Below, piece after piece: positions 17,995-27,262 of a stretch of 64,000 bases of DNA. Within the stretch, counting starts at the first letter, position 1. Each line of letters begins with the position of its first letter. The position numbers and the translations under genes were made by a program. A model generated the notes under the pieces. It did not search any database and was not told the DNA's origin. It saw nothing but the letters and a program-made list of their open reading frames with translations. The stretch covers positions 372,001-436,000 of the forward strand of contig MQUF01000003.1 of NCBI GenBank assembly GCA_001914235.1, written 5' to 3'. The DNA comes from Desulfobulbaceae bacterium DB1. GTDB lineage: Bacteria; Desulfobacterota; Desulfobulbia; Desulfobulbales; SURF-16.

Positions 17995-18091
17995 GAGCCT
18001 CTTGCAAAAATGGCATGAAGTTCAATCCATTTCAATATATCATGCACAAATAATCTTCAAATAAAACCTCTCGTCATTTTGCAAGAGGCTC
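17995..18091. repeat. 97 bp inverted-repeat element
   Basis: The arms are GAGCCTCTTGCAAAAATG (17995-18012) and CATTTTGCAAGAGGCTC (18075-18091), which are complementary apart from one base, with about 62 bp of AT-rich sequence between. It fills the gap between the hybrid kinase and the MoxR operon. It may be a small non-autonomous element or a bidirectional transcription stop. No second copy was noticed here. Confidence 0.6.
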
Positions 18092-18131
18092 ATATTTATA
18101 ATTTTCAACCATGAGACCACAGTGTTTTACG

Positions 18132-19091
18132 ATGGAAACCAAGCATGCATTCGCGGAATTGAGGAACTGGCTGGAAGGGCAGATTGTCGGGCAGGAGAAA
18201 CTTGTTGAAAGGTTGCTGATCGTCTTGCTGGCCGATGGCCATCTCCTGGTGGAGGGTGCACCCGGTCTTGCGAAAACAAAGGCCATTAAGTGTTTGGGCG
18301 AAGGTCTTGACGGCGATTTTCACAGGATACAATTCACGCCTGACCTTCTGCCGGCTGATGTGACGGGAACCGATATCTATCAACCGGAAGACGGTAGTTT
18401 CCGGTTTCAGCGTGGGCCGATTTTTCATAATTTGGTGTTGGCCGATGAAATAAATCGTGCTCCGGCCAAAGTCCAGTCGGCCCTGCTGGAAGCAATGGCT
18501 GAAAGGCAGGTCACTATCGGCGGGCAATCATACAAATTGCCGGAATTATTTCTGGTAATGGCCACGCAAAACCCCATTGAGCAGGAAGGAACCTATCCCT
18601 TGCCGGAGGCGCAACTTGACCGTTTTCTCATGCATGTGCGAGTAGATTATCCTTCTGTCGAAGCGGAACGGGCAATTTTAGCCCTGGCGCGACTGGAGGC
18701 AGGCCGGCAACAGATAAAACCGCGCAGAGCCGTCAGCCTGAATGAAATTTTTCTGGCCAGGCAGGAAGTGCTTGATATCCATATGGCCGCCCCGGTGGAA
18801 GAATATATTGTCCAATTGGTTATCGCATCACGCAATCCGCAGAATTATTCAGCCGCTCTGGCGGGTTTGATTGATTACGGCGGGAGCCCGAGAACAACGA
18901 TTGCGCTTGACAGATGCTCTCGGGCAATTTCCTGGCTGCGGGGCCGTGATTTTGTCAGTCCGGATGATGTGCAGGATGTCGTGCATGATATATTGCGGCA
19001 CAGGCTGATTCTCAGTTTTGAGGCTGAGGCGAACGGGACGACCAAGGATCAGGTCATCGATTTACTGTTGCAGCATGTCCCTGTCGCCTGA
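18132..19091 (+). CDS. MoxR-family AAA+ ATPase
   Basis: The protein is about 319 residues long. It has Walker A as GAPGLAKTKA, Walker B with LADEIN-RAP, sensor 1 ATQNPIEQEGTYPLPEAQLDRF, and the C-terminal helical lid. MoxR ATPases act as chaperones for VWA-domain proteins, and here DUF58 and BatA/B genes follow. The ATG at 18132 matches where family members begin; an in-frame ATG at 18111 would add seven residues. It overlaps the DUF58 start by 17 bp. The whole set to 25071 reads as one operon. Confidence 0.95.
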   Translation: METKHAFAELRNWLEGQIVGQEKLVERLLIVLLADGHLLVEGAPGLAKTKAIKCLGEGLDGDFHRIQFTPDLLPADVTGTDIYQPEDGSFRFQRGPIFHNLVLADEINRAPAKVQSALLEAMAERQVTIGGQSYKLPELFLVMATQNPIEQEGTYPLPEAQLDRFLMHVRVDYPSVEAERAILALARLEAGRQQIKPRRAVSLNEIFLARQEVLDIHMAAPVEEYIVQLVIASRNPQNYSAALAGLIDYGGSPRTTIALDRCSRAISWLRGRDFVSPDDVQDVVHDILRHRLILSFEAEANGTTKDQVIDLLLQHVPVA

Positions 19092-20028
19092 TATGGCAAG
19101 CGATCTCTTTACCGCACGGGAAAACGGCGCCTATAGCGATCTTAAGGAATTGATTCGCCTGCGTTTTGGTGCGCGTGATCTTAACCTCGGCAAGCAGAAG
19201 AAGGCATTCAGTCTTCTTGTCGGGCCGCATCAGACAAAATTTCGCGGCCGTGGAATTGAGTTTGAAGAAGTTCGGGCATATCAGGCCGGGGATGATATCA
19301 GGACCATTGATTGGCGGGTTACCGCACGCACCGGGAGCCCTCACACAAAACTTTTTCACGAGGAAAGGGAGCGGCCTGTTTTACTCCTGGTCGACCAGTC
19401 CCTCCCCATGTTTTTCGGCAGCAGAAAATGTTTTAAATCAGTTGCGGCGGCCAATTCAGCCGCGCTCCTTGCATGGGCGGCGTTTCAAAATAACGACAGG
19501 GTTGGCGGGCTTGTTTTCAGCGGCAATGAGCATTCCGAAGTCAGGCCGAAACGAAGCGCAAAAAATGTCCTGCGACTCTTAAGCCAAATTAATTCCTTCA
19601 ACCATCAGTTGCGCAGAAATTCATCTGATTGCAGCGGGGGGTTAAGCAGGGCGCTGGAAGAGTTTCGCAGAATTGTCCGGCCCGGTTCGAACATTTTCAT
19701 TATAAGCGATTTTCGCCATTTCAACGAAGATGGCGAAAAACATGTCTATCAGTTAAGCCTCCACAATGATATATCCGCAATATTGGTCTTTGATCCTTTG
19801 GAAGAAAGCCTGCCGCCGCCTGGATACTACAGCGTGACCGACGGTGAGAGGCGGGCAGTGATTCATACCGGTGATCAGGAAATCCGCAGGCGCTATCAGA
19901 AAAATTTTCAGGAAAAAATCGCGCAGCTCAAACGCAAACTTGCGGACATGGGCATCCCTCTTCTCCGGATATCAACGCAGGATTCCCCCCTTCTTTATTT
20001 CAGGAATCTGCTCGGGGTAAAAAAATGA
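19075..20028 (+). CDS. DUF58 (VWA-like) protein
   Basis: The 317-residue protein has the DUF58 hallmark GRGIEFEEVRAYQAGDDIRTIDWRVTART, followed by PHTKLFHEERERPVLLLVDQS with a VWA-like DxS. DUF58 proteins accompany MoxR ATPases and Bat proteins and are thought to be their substrates. The ATG at 19075 is preferred over an earlier in-frame start, whose first residues lie deep inside the MoxR coding end. Its stop overlaps the DUF4381 start by 4 bp. Confidence 0.94.
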   Translation: MSLSPDMASDLFTARENGAYSDLKELIRLRFGARDLNLGKQKKAFSLLVGPHQTKFRGRGIEFEEVRAYQAGDDIRTIDWRVTARTGSPHTKLFHEERERPVLLLVDQSLPMFFGSRKCFKSVAAANSAALLAWAAFQNNDRVGGLVFSGNEHSEVRPKRSAKNVLRLLSQINSFNHQLRRNSSDCSGGLSRALEEFRRIVRPGSNIFIISDFRHFNEDGEKHVYQLSLHNDISAILVFDPLEESLPPPGYYSVTDGERRAVIHTGDQEIRRRYQKNFQEKIAQLKRKLADMGIPLLRISTQDSPLLYFRNLLGVKK

Positions 20029-20489
20029 CGCGGCATCCTTTATCTCAATTACGCGACATACACCTGCCCGTTCCCGTGAGCTGGTGGCCGCCGGCGCCGG
20101 GATGGTGGATAGTCTCCGTCCTTCTTGCAGCTTTCTGTGTGGGGGGAGGATATTTCCTGAAAAAATTCCGCATGAAACGCCGCTACAGAAAGTTCGCCCT
20201 GCAAGAACTGGAGCGCCTTGCCGGGAACCCTGACGGCAAAGCCGTATTAATACAAACGGCGGTTCTTGTGCGACGGGTCGCCGTGCAAAGTTTCGGTTCG
20301 CAGGCCGTTGCCCGGTTGGCGGGCGATAAGTGGCTGCAATTCCTGGATCAAACCGCCGGGACGGATCAATTTACCCAAGGGCCCGGGGCGGCGTTGGGGC
20401 ATGATCTGTATCGCCCCGTGGCCGAGGTTGACGGTGAGCGGATTATACAGGTAGCAGCCAAATGGATAAAAGATCATAAAGCATGTTGA
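20025..20489 (+). CDS. DUF4381 membrane protein
   Basis: This 154-residue protein shows the DUF4381 plan: LSQLRDIHLPVPVSWWPPAPGWW before a single membrane helix (about 28-46), then a cytoplasmic part with KRRYRKFALQELERL. The family is always found in MoxR/Bat operons; its function is unknown. It overlaps both neighbours by a few bases, so translation is coupled. Confidence 0.92.
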   Translation: MTRHPLSQLRDIHLPVPVSWWPPAPGWWIVSVLLAAFCVGGGYFLKKFRMKRRYRKFALQELERLAGNPDGKAVLIQTAVLVRRVAVQSFGSQAVARLAGDKWLQFLDQTAGTDQFTQGPGAALGHDLYRPVAEVDGERIIQVAAKWIKDHKAC

Positions 20490-21490
20490 ATTTTGTCTGG
20501 CCCTGGGTCTTCCTCCTTCTTCCCGCACCCTTGTTGGTTTACTGGGGCGTGCCCAAAGCGACCCGGGATGATGCGGCGGTTTTTGTTCCATTTTTTGCGG
20601 AAGTGGCCGGTTTTGCCGGACAAGCACAATCAGGCCGGTTGCATTTTTTCAGGCTGCTGTTTTTAACGGCAATCTGGTGTCTGCTGGTGGTTGCCCTCGG
20701 CAGGCCGCAATGGATAGGTGATCCGGTGGCTTTGCCTGTCTCCGGCCGTGATCTTCTGGTTGCTGTTGACATTTCCGGCAGCATGGGCCGGGAGGATATG
20801 GTGATCGGCAACAGCCAGGTGTCACGGATCACGCTGGTGAAAAAAGTCCTTAATGAATTTCTCGACCGGCGCACCGGTGACCGGGTCGGGCTCATCCTTT
20901 TCGGCACGGAAGCCTATATCCAGGCCCCCCTCACCTTTGACCGGCAGACGGTTAAAAAACTTTTTAATGAGGCGCAGATCGGCTTTGCCGGCAAAAAAAC
21001 ATCAATCGGCGACGCGATCGGCCTTGCCGTTAAGCGCCTGAAAGAACGGCCGGCGGACCATCGGGTTCTGATAATGCTCACCGACGGCAGAAATACGGCG
21101 GGGAATTTGCAGCCCCTGCAGGCAGCGGAGCTGGCGGCCCGGACCGGGGTTACAATTTACACCATCGGGGTTGGGGCGGATGAAATAATGGTCCGTGATT
21201 TTTTCGGCACTCGCCGGGTTAATCCATCCGGTGATCTTGATGAAGATATGCTTCGGGAAATTGCGCGTTTAACGGACGGCCGTTATTTCCGGGCCCGGAA
21301 ATCAGAAGAGCTTGCAGAGATTTATCAGATGATTGATGAACTGGAACCAGTGGCTCAGGATAATGAAATAGTCAGGCCGGTCAAGGCGCTGTTCCATTGG
21401 CCGCTTGCCGCGGCACTGCTTGTAAGTTTTCTGACGGCCTTGCTCCATATCCCATTCTCTTTTAGCGTTCAGCGTCCGGGCGGAAGATAA
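20483..21490 (+). CDS. batA: BatA-like VWA-domain membrane protein
   Basis: The 335-residue protein has an N-terminal membrane helix, a second at about 55-75, a VWA domain and a C-terminal helix. The MIDAS motif DISGSMGRED is intact, followed by TGDRVGLILFG and LTDGRNTAGN. BatA proteins are linked to stress and oxygen tolerance in Bacteroides and spirochaetes, and work with MoxR. The next gene starts immediately after its stop. Confidence 0.93.
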   Translation: MLNFVWPWVFLLLPAPLLVYWGVPKATRDDAAVFVPFFAEVAGFAGQAQSGRLHFFRLLFLTAIWCLLVVALGRPQWIGDPVALPVSGRDLLVAVDISGSMGREDMVIGNSQVSRITLVKKVLNEFLDRRTGDRVGLILFGTEAYIQAPLTFDRQTVKKLFNEAQIGFAGKKTSIGDAIGLAVKRLKERPADHRVLIMLTDGRNTAGNLQPLQAAELAARTGVTIYTIGVGADEIMVRDFFGTRRVNPSGDLDEDMLREIARLTDGRYFRARKSEELAEIYQMIDELEPVAQDNEIVRPVKALFHWPLAAALLVSFLTALLHIPFSFSVQRPGGR

Positions 21491-23347
21491 ATGGAAGGTT
21501 TTTTGGCTCATTATGCCGATTTTCATTTTTTGCGTCCGCTGTGGCTGTCTTTGATCATTCCCGCCCTGGTGCTGACGGGCTTGCTCCGGCACCGGAGAAC
21601 CCGGTTCAGTCAGTGGCATCAGGCCATCGACGGTTCGCTTTTGCCGCACTTGCTGGATACCGGTTTGCAAAGCCGGGAGAAGCGGCCGTTGACCTTCCTG
21701 CTGCTGGCCTGGATTGCCGCGAGTGTCGGCGCGGCCGGCCCGGTATGGCAAAAAATGCCGCAGCCGGTACAGAAAAGCGAAGATGCTCTCGTCATTATCC
21801 AAGACCTGTCTTTGTCCTTGTATGCGGAGGATCTGAACCCGAACCGGCTGACCAGGGCGCAACACAAAATAATCGATATCCTGAAAAGCAGAAAGGAGGG
21901 GACCACCGCGCTTGTCGTCTACTCCGGAGATGCTCATGTCGTTTGCCCCCTTACCGATGACACCAACACGATTTCCACCATGATTCCCGCCTTGACGCCT
22001 GAAATCATGCCGAGCTACGGCAGTAATGTCGGGGAGGCTGTTGCCCTTGCCCTGGATTTGTTCAGGGAGGCGTCGTCCGGGCGGGGGAAAATACTTCTGT
22101 TGACTGATGAAATTACGGAAAATGATATCGAGGAAATCAGCAGTCTGCTCAATGGGAAGAATGTGAGCCTTTCCGTTATTGGCGTGGGAACCGAAGAAGG
22201 GGGGCCTATTCCGGTAAATGACGGCGGATTCTTAAAAGATGCGCGGGGCGCGATTGTCATACCGCGCATGAATCGTTCTCTGCTGCGGCAAACGGCGGCG
22301 GAAAATCTCGGTCGTTACAGTGATATTCAGTTAACGGACAGCGATATTGACTATCTGCTGGCACCGGAAACGCATCTTTCGCAGGGCAAGGATTTCCGCC
22401 GGATTGAGCGAGAATTCGACCAATGGGACGAACAGGGCTTCTGGCTGGTACTGCTTGTCATGCCCGTGGCCTTGTCTGTCTTCAGGAGAGGATGGCTCCT
22501 GAGCTTTGTGCTCTTGGTCTTCATGGGCGGGCAGGACGTTCACGCCTTTGCCTGGGAAGAACTGTGGCAGGGCAAGGATCAGCGGGCGGCCAGGGCATTT
22601 GCGGCCAACGATTTCGAAAATGCCGCAGCCCTTTTTCAAACACCTGGATGGAAGGGAGCCGCCGCTTACCGGGCCGGCAGGTATGAAGAGGCGCGACTGG
22701 CCTTCAGCGCCGATGCGACGGCCGATGGTCATTATAATCGCGGCAACAGCCTTGCCGGGATGGGTAAATATGCCGAGGCAAGAGACGCTTACGCGCAGGC
22801 TTTGCAGCTTGATCCGCACCATGAGGACGCCCGGTTCAACAGGGATTTGGTGCGCAATTTGTTGCAGCAGCAGGAGCAGCAGCGGCAGCGGGACAATGGC
22901 CGGCGCGAGAAAGAGCAACAAGCGGAACGTGACCGGCGGCAGGGTGATTCGGCAAGCCGGGGGCAAGGGGATGAGCAGCAGCATACGCAACCGGCGCGGG
23001 ACCAATCGAAAAGCAGTCATGAAAGCCGGTCTGCCGGTCGAAAAGAAAAAGCCTCCGACGGCAAGGAAAACACGGCCGGCGACCGGGAAAAGTCGGAAGC
23101 CGCACGGGAAGATGAGGCAACAATGAGCACCGGCAATAAGAACCCTGAACAGCAGGAGGCAAAGCAAGGATCTTTGTCTGCCACGGAAAGTTCCAGGCAA
23201 ATCGCGAATGAGCAGCAGCAGGATCTTGAGCAATGGCTGAGGCTGGTTCCGGAAAATTCCGGAGGGCTGCTGCAGCGGAAATTTGAATTTGAATCACGGA
23301 AGAGACAGAACCGGCGGGAAAGCGTTCTTGAGGGTAAAATCTGGTGA
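21491..23347 (+). CDS. batB: BatB-BatC fusion: VWA domain plus TPR and charged tail
   Basis: The 618-residue protein joins a VWA domain to TPR repeats. The VWA part has membrane helices near 15-30, 60-85 and 315-350 and a MIDAS of DLSLS type. The TPR repeats (about 390-450) include HYNRGNSLAGMGKYAEARDA. It ends in a Gln/Glu/Arg-rich low-complexity tail of about 140 residues. In many genomes BatB and BatC are separate, so this is a fused form. The charged tail is probably disordered and may bind a partner. It overlaps the BatD gene by 4 bp. Confidence 0.92.
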   Translation: MEGFLAHYADFHFLRPLWLSLIIPALVLTGLLRHRRTRFSQWHQAIDGSLLPHLLDTGLQSREKRPLTFLLLAWIAASVGAAGPVWQKMPQPVQKSEDALVIIQDLSLSLYAEDLNPNRLTRAQHKIIDILKSRKEGTTALVVYSGDAHVVCPLTDDTNTISTMIPALTPEIMPSYGSNVGEAVALALDLFREASSGRGKILLLTDEITENDIEEISSLLNGKNVSLSVIGVGTEEGGPIPVNDGGFLKDARGAIVIPRMNRSLLRQTAAENLGRYSDIQLTDSDIDYLLAPETHLSQGKDFRRIEREFDQWDEQGFWLVLLVMPVALSVFRRGWLLSFVLLVFMGGQDVHAFAWEELWQGKDQRAARAFAANDFENAAALFQTPGWKGAAAYRAGRYEEARLAFSADATADGHYNRGNSLAGMGKYAEARDAYAQALQLDPHHEDARFNRDLVRNLLQQQEQQRQRDNGRREKEQQAERDRRQGDSASRGQGDEQQHTQPARDQSKSSHESRSAGRKEKASDGKENTAGDREKSEAAREDEATMSTGNKNPEQQEAKQGSLSATESSRQIANEQQQDLEQWLRLVPENSGGLLQRKFEFESRKRQNRRESVLEGKIW

Positions 23348-25071
23348 TGATGGGCAGGAAAATTTTCCATACACTTCTCGGCTGCCTGATGACGGCACTG
23401 ATGTTTTCAGATGTTTTCGCGGGTCTTTCCGCAACGGTGGACAGAAATAACCTGGCGCTGGATGAAACCCTCATTCTTGCGATCAGCAGGGACGGCAGCT
23501 TTTTTTCTCCTGATCTTGATTTGTCCGCACTGGAAAAAGATTTCCTGGTCGGCAGCCGGAACCAGAGCCGCAGCACGCGGATCATCAATGGCTCCGTCAC
23601 CTCGTCAACCACGGTGGAAGTCGTGCTCACGCCCAAACATGAGGGGGCTTTGCGGATCCCGTCATTTTCAGTGGGGAACGAAAAAACCGAGCCTATAACC
23701 GTCCGTGTCGTTCAAGAGGCGGAACCCAAAAACAACGCCGGCGATGCGCCGCTGTTTATTGAAACAGATGTTGATGCGCGTTCAGCGTATGTTCAATCCC
23801 AGATTATCTACACCTTGAAGATATATGCGGAGGCCGGCGTTAAAGTTCAGGACCCGGGCGTGCCGCACATTCCGGATGCACTCGTCGAGGCGCTTGATCC
23901 TCTCTCGTATGAAAAGATAATTGCAGGAAAGTCATATCGCGTCTTTGAGCTTAAATACGCCGTCTTCCCGCAAAAAAGCGGGTCGCTTGAAATACCGCGG
24001 GTGGTTGTCCAGGCCGCTGTGGCTTCTCCGCAACGATCGCGCGACTTTTTTGATCCGTTCGGCAGAGAGGAAAGAGCCGTCACCTTGCGCAGTGCGAGTG
24101 AAAAAATTACGGTCATGGAGAAGCCGCCGCGTTATCCTGGCAGTGCTGCCTGGCTGCCGGTCGGGGGATTGACCGTTGTCGATAAATGGAGTCAGGGGCC
24201 GCGTGACTTGAAAGTCGGCGACGCAACGACCATAACAATGGAAATGACGGCTGAAGGTTTGCCGGGGAGCCGGTTGCCGCCGATTCAGATAAAGGAGATT
24301 GACGGCCTCAAGCTGTATCAGGGTGAGGCCGTTATGGAAAATAAGATTACCGGGAAAGGGATTGTGGGCGTCCGCCGGGAATCCATTGTCTTAATCCCGA
24401 CAAAATCAGGGACTTTTCATCTGCCGGCGATACGTATTCCGTGGTGGAATAAAAAAACAGCCGGGGTGGAATATGCCGTCATCAATGAAAAAGAATTGAA
24501 CATTACGGGTGCTCCGGAGAATGTTTCTCAGGTTGCCATGGGCCCCGCGCCGGAAGTTCATGCGCAATCAGCGGCGGAATCCGCATCCGCCCCGCATGCT
24601 GATCGTAAAGAGGAGAAGAACGTCTGGCTTTTTGCCGCCGGGCTGCTTGGAATTCTGTGGCTCGTGACCCTGCTTTTGTTTTTTCGTGCACGGCAGCAGC
24701 TGACGGCATTGGCCAAGGAAATGCCCCGGGGGGAAAATGAGGCGCGGAAAGTTAAAGAAAGCGGCGCATTCACAATGTTGCGCGCCGCCTGTAGGCAAAA
24801 TGATCCTCTTGCCGCACGAAATGCGGCCATTGTCTGGGCGCAGGCCTATTGGCCGGGGGAGAAAATCTTTGCCCCGGCTGATATCAGGCAGCTTGTCCGC
24901 GATGAAACGCTTGATTCCTTGCTGTATGAAATTGACGCGATTTTGTACGGTAAAGGGGAAAAGGAGGCCAGGTGGCAGGGGGAAAAACTGCTGGTTAAAT
25001 TTGAAAAAATACGGAATGAAAGAAAAAAGGCGGCACAGGAAAAGGGCTTTTTGCCGCCGCTGTACAGGTGA
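23344..25071 (+). CDS. batD: BatD-like membrane protein
   Basis: The 575-residue protein has a signal peptide (cleavage near VFAG), tandem beta-sandwich domains of the BatD type (LSATVDRNNLALDETLIL, then VRRESIVLIPTKSGTFHLPAIRI), a C-terminal membrane helix (about 420-440, VWLFAAGLLGILWLVTLL) and a cytoplasmic tail. It is the last gene of the Bat operon. The partner is expected to be the BatA/BatB complex in the membrane. Confidence 0.9.
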   Translation: MMMGRKIFHTLLGCLMTALMFSDVFAGLSATVDRNNLALDETLILAISRDGSFFSPDLDLSALEKDFLVGSRNQSRSTRIINGSVTSSTTVEVVLTPKHEGALRIPSFSVGNEKTEPITVRVVQEAEPKNNAGDAPLFIETDVDARSAYVQSQIIYTLKIYAEAGVKVQDPGVPHIPDALVEALDPLSYEKIIAGKSYRVFELKYAVFPQKSGSLEIPRVVVQAAVASPQRSRDFFDPFGREERAVTLRSASEKITVMEKPPRYPGSAAWLPVGGLTVVDKWSQGPRDLKVGDATTITMEMTAEGLPGSRLPPIQIKEIDGLKLYQGEAVMENKITGKGIVGVRRESIVLIPTKSGTFHLPAIRIPWWNKKTAGVEYAVINEKELNITGAPENVSQVAMGPAPEVHAQSAAESASAPHADRKEEKNVWLFAAGLLGILWLVTLLLFFRARQQLTALAKEMPRGENEARKVKESGAFTMLRAACRQNDPLAARNAAIVWAQAYWPGEKIFAPADIRQLVRDETLDSLLYEIDAILYGKGEKEARWQGEKLLVKFEKIRNERKKAAQEKGFLPPLYR

Positions 25072-25125
25072 TTTTTTGTCGCTATTTTTGCTGAAGGAAA
25101 TTCCGCCGCGGGCATCGGGGAGACG

Positions 25126-25797
25126 ATGAAGCTTTTTGCCAAGATTTTTGTAATCATGCTGCTGCCGGCTGCTGTCTTTGCCTTGGAGTTTGCCCTGTTC
25201 GGAGCAGACTTTGAACGCCTTTTCAGCCCGGAGGCGTGCCGGGAATGGTTTGCCTCAATGAAGGCCTGGGGATGGCTGGTGGGGATTGCCCTGTTGCTAA
25301 GCGATCTTGTCCTGCCTGTGCCCGCCACCGGCATCATGGCCGCCCTGGGGAATGTTTACGGCTTCTGGGCCGGTGTTCTGTTCAGCATTGCCGGGTCCGC
25401 CGGAGCCGGTGTCACGGGGTATGCCCTGGCCCGTTTTGCCGGCAGAAGGGCAATACGCGGATTGGCATCAGAGGAAGAACTGCATCGTTTTCAGCGGTTT
25501 TTTGACCAATGGGGCGGGATCGCAATTATCGGCAGCCGTATCCTGCCGATTTTGCCTGAGGTGATGACGATTCTTGCCGGGCTTGCCTGCATGGGATGGG
25601 GGAGGTTTCTGCTTTCCCTGTTGCTCGGCACGGTGCCGACCTGCATGCTCTTTGTCTGGATCGGCTGTCAATCCCGGGCTGTTCCGGTATTGGGCATGGC
25701 GGCCGCGATTCTTTTGCCCCTGCTGATCTGGCCTTTTTTCCTCAAGTTCCTGCCGCGGCTTGAAAATATCCCGTCCGCATCCCGCCATGTTGACTAA
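25126..25797 (+). CDS. DedA/TVP38-like (VTT domain) membrane protein
   Basis: The 223-residue protein has several membrane helices and the VTT/SNARE-associated core pattern: LVLPVPATGIMAALGNVYGFWAGVLFSIAGS followed by a G-rich stretch and GSRILPILPEVMTILAGLACM. Such proteins move lipids across the membrane (DedA/undecaprenyl phosphate flippase family), though this member's substrate is not evident. It is 54 bp after batD and could be in the same transcript. Confidence 0.85.
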   Translation: MKLFAKIFVIMLLPAAVFALEFALFGADFERLFSPEACREWFASMKAWGWLVGIALLLSDLVLPVPATGIMAALGNVYGFWAGVLFSIAGSAGAGVTGYALARFAGRRAIRGLASEEELHRFQRFFDQWGGIAIIGSRILPILPEVMTILAGLACMGWGRFLLSLLLGTVPTCMLFVWIGCQSRAVPVLGMAAAILLPLLIWPFFLKFLPRLENIPSASRHVD

Positions 25798-25858
25798 ACC
25801 CTCCTGTTTTGATAGGTTGAAGTTCCTTTCAACTTTCATCGGAAATGGAGCCACGTGA

Positions 25859-27262
25859 GTGAGTCATCATGTTTACGGGAAACGCTCAAAACGAATTCTT
25901 GTCCGGATTATTTTCCCATTTGCCGTATTGTTTGCTGTTGCCGCGGTCATTTTCTGGCTCCTCTCCTCCTATCTGATCGGTCGCTATCTCCAGGATGACC
26001 TCAGGATGCAGATGGTCCGGGTTGCCCGAGTGATCTCCCAATCAAGTTATGTGCTGAATCCCCATATTCTTCTGCAGATGAAGGATGTGATCAATGCCGA
26101 AATCATTCTTTTTGACGGACAGGGAAGAATATTGCATTGCACTCTTCCGGGCTTTACCCGCAGTGATGTGACGGCGGAGATCAAGCAGAAAGGCTTCCGC
26201 GCCGAGGACACGAACGAGCCGATCATCCAATTCCATGGCGTTCGCTATCAGGCGGTCATTCAGTCACTGACCTTGCCCGGACGCGGACAGGCCTTTCTTT
26301 GTCTCTGGAAACCGGCCGGGGAATCGGATCAGCTGCAGAACAGGATATTTGCCACCACCGGCTGGCTTGCCCTGTCCGGTATTCTTGGGTTGACTTTGCT
26401 CGGTTATCTCATCGTCAGAACGATCACCCTGCCGGTGGAGGAACTGGCGCGGGTGACGAGCAGGATCGCGGACAACGATTTCAGCCAGCGGGCGCTGGTG
26501 CGGGGCAGTGATGAGATCGGTATGCTGGCGCATTCTTTCAACTCCATGCTGGATCAGTTGCAGGGATATGAAAAGCGACTGGTCGAGTCGGAAAAAATGT
26601 CCACCGCCGGGCAAATGGCCGCGGGCCTGGCCCATGAAATCAGAAACCCATTGACCAGCATCAAGATGTTTGTCCAGGTGCTGCATAATCGACTTCAGGG
26701 CCAGGAAAGTAATCAGTCCATGGCCGCTTCGCTGCTTCAGGAAATTGAGCGGCTGGAGCGCATCATTGAGCAGATTGTTGAACGGGCGCGGCCCGGCGAA
26801 CTGCGGGTGACGCGCGGCAATATCAACGAGCAGCTCACCGAGCTGCTGGCCCTTGCCGCGCCGGCGCTGCAATCCGCCAATATTCATGTCGAAAGCCGTT
26901 TGTCGCAATCGTTGCCCGAACTGCGCTATGACCCGGAAAAAATGAAGCAGGTTTTCTGGAATCTGATCATCAACAGCAGGGAGGCCATGCCGAAAGGCGG
27001 CAGAATCGAGATTGCCTCAGCCCCTGTTGCCGGCGGCGTTGCCGTCACCGTTGCCGACACCGGCTCGGGGATACGGGGCGGCGACAGCGATATCTGTTTC
27101 AGGCCTTTTTACTCGACCAAGCCCGAGGGCCTGGGTCTGGGGCTTTCCACCAGCCGTAAAATCGTTGAGAAACACGGCGGCACTCTGCATCTGGCCAACC
27201 GCGCCGAAGGCGGGGTTATGGCCACCATCTTTCTGCCCGAGGAGAAGAGGAGTGATGAGTAA
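25859..27262 (+). CDS. sensor histidine kinase
   Basis: The 467-residue protein begins at GTG with GGAG 8 bp upstream. It has a membrane helix at about 11-35, a periplasmic sensor of about 130 residues, a second helix near 162-185, HAMP, and HisKA with GLAHEIRNPLTS. Its HATPase has NLIINSREAMP, DTGSGI and GLGLGLSTSRKIVEKHGG. Its end overlaps the sigma-54 regulator gene by 8 bp, so the two form a cognate pair. The sensor domain has no clear family. Its location by a PrsT-like gene suggests a role in PEP-CTERM or exopolysaccharide control. Confidence 0.93.
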   Translation: MSHHVYGKRSKRILVRIIFPFAVLFAVAAVIFWLLSSYLIGRYLQDDLRMQMVRVARVISQSSYVLNPHILLQMKDVINAEIILFDGQGRILHCTLPGFTRSDVTAEIKQKGFRAEDTNEPIIQFHGVRYQAVIQSLTLPGRGQAFLCLWKPAGESDQLQNRIFATTGWLALSGILGLTLLGYLIVRTITLPVEELARVTSRIADNDFSQRALVRGSDEIGMLAHSFNSMLDQLQGYEKRLVESEKMSTAGQMAAGLAHEIRNPLTSIKMFVQVLHNRLQGQESNQSMAASLLQEIERLERIIEQIVERARPGELRVTRGNINEQLTELLALAAPALQSANIHVESRLSQSLPELRYDPEKMKQVFWNLIINSREAMPKGGRIEIASAPVAGGVAVTVADTGSGIRGGDSDICFRPFYSTKPEGLGLGLSTSRKIVEKHGGTLHLANRAEGGVMATIFLPEEKRSDE

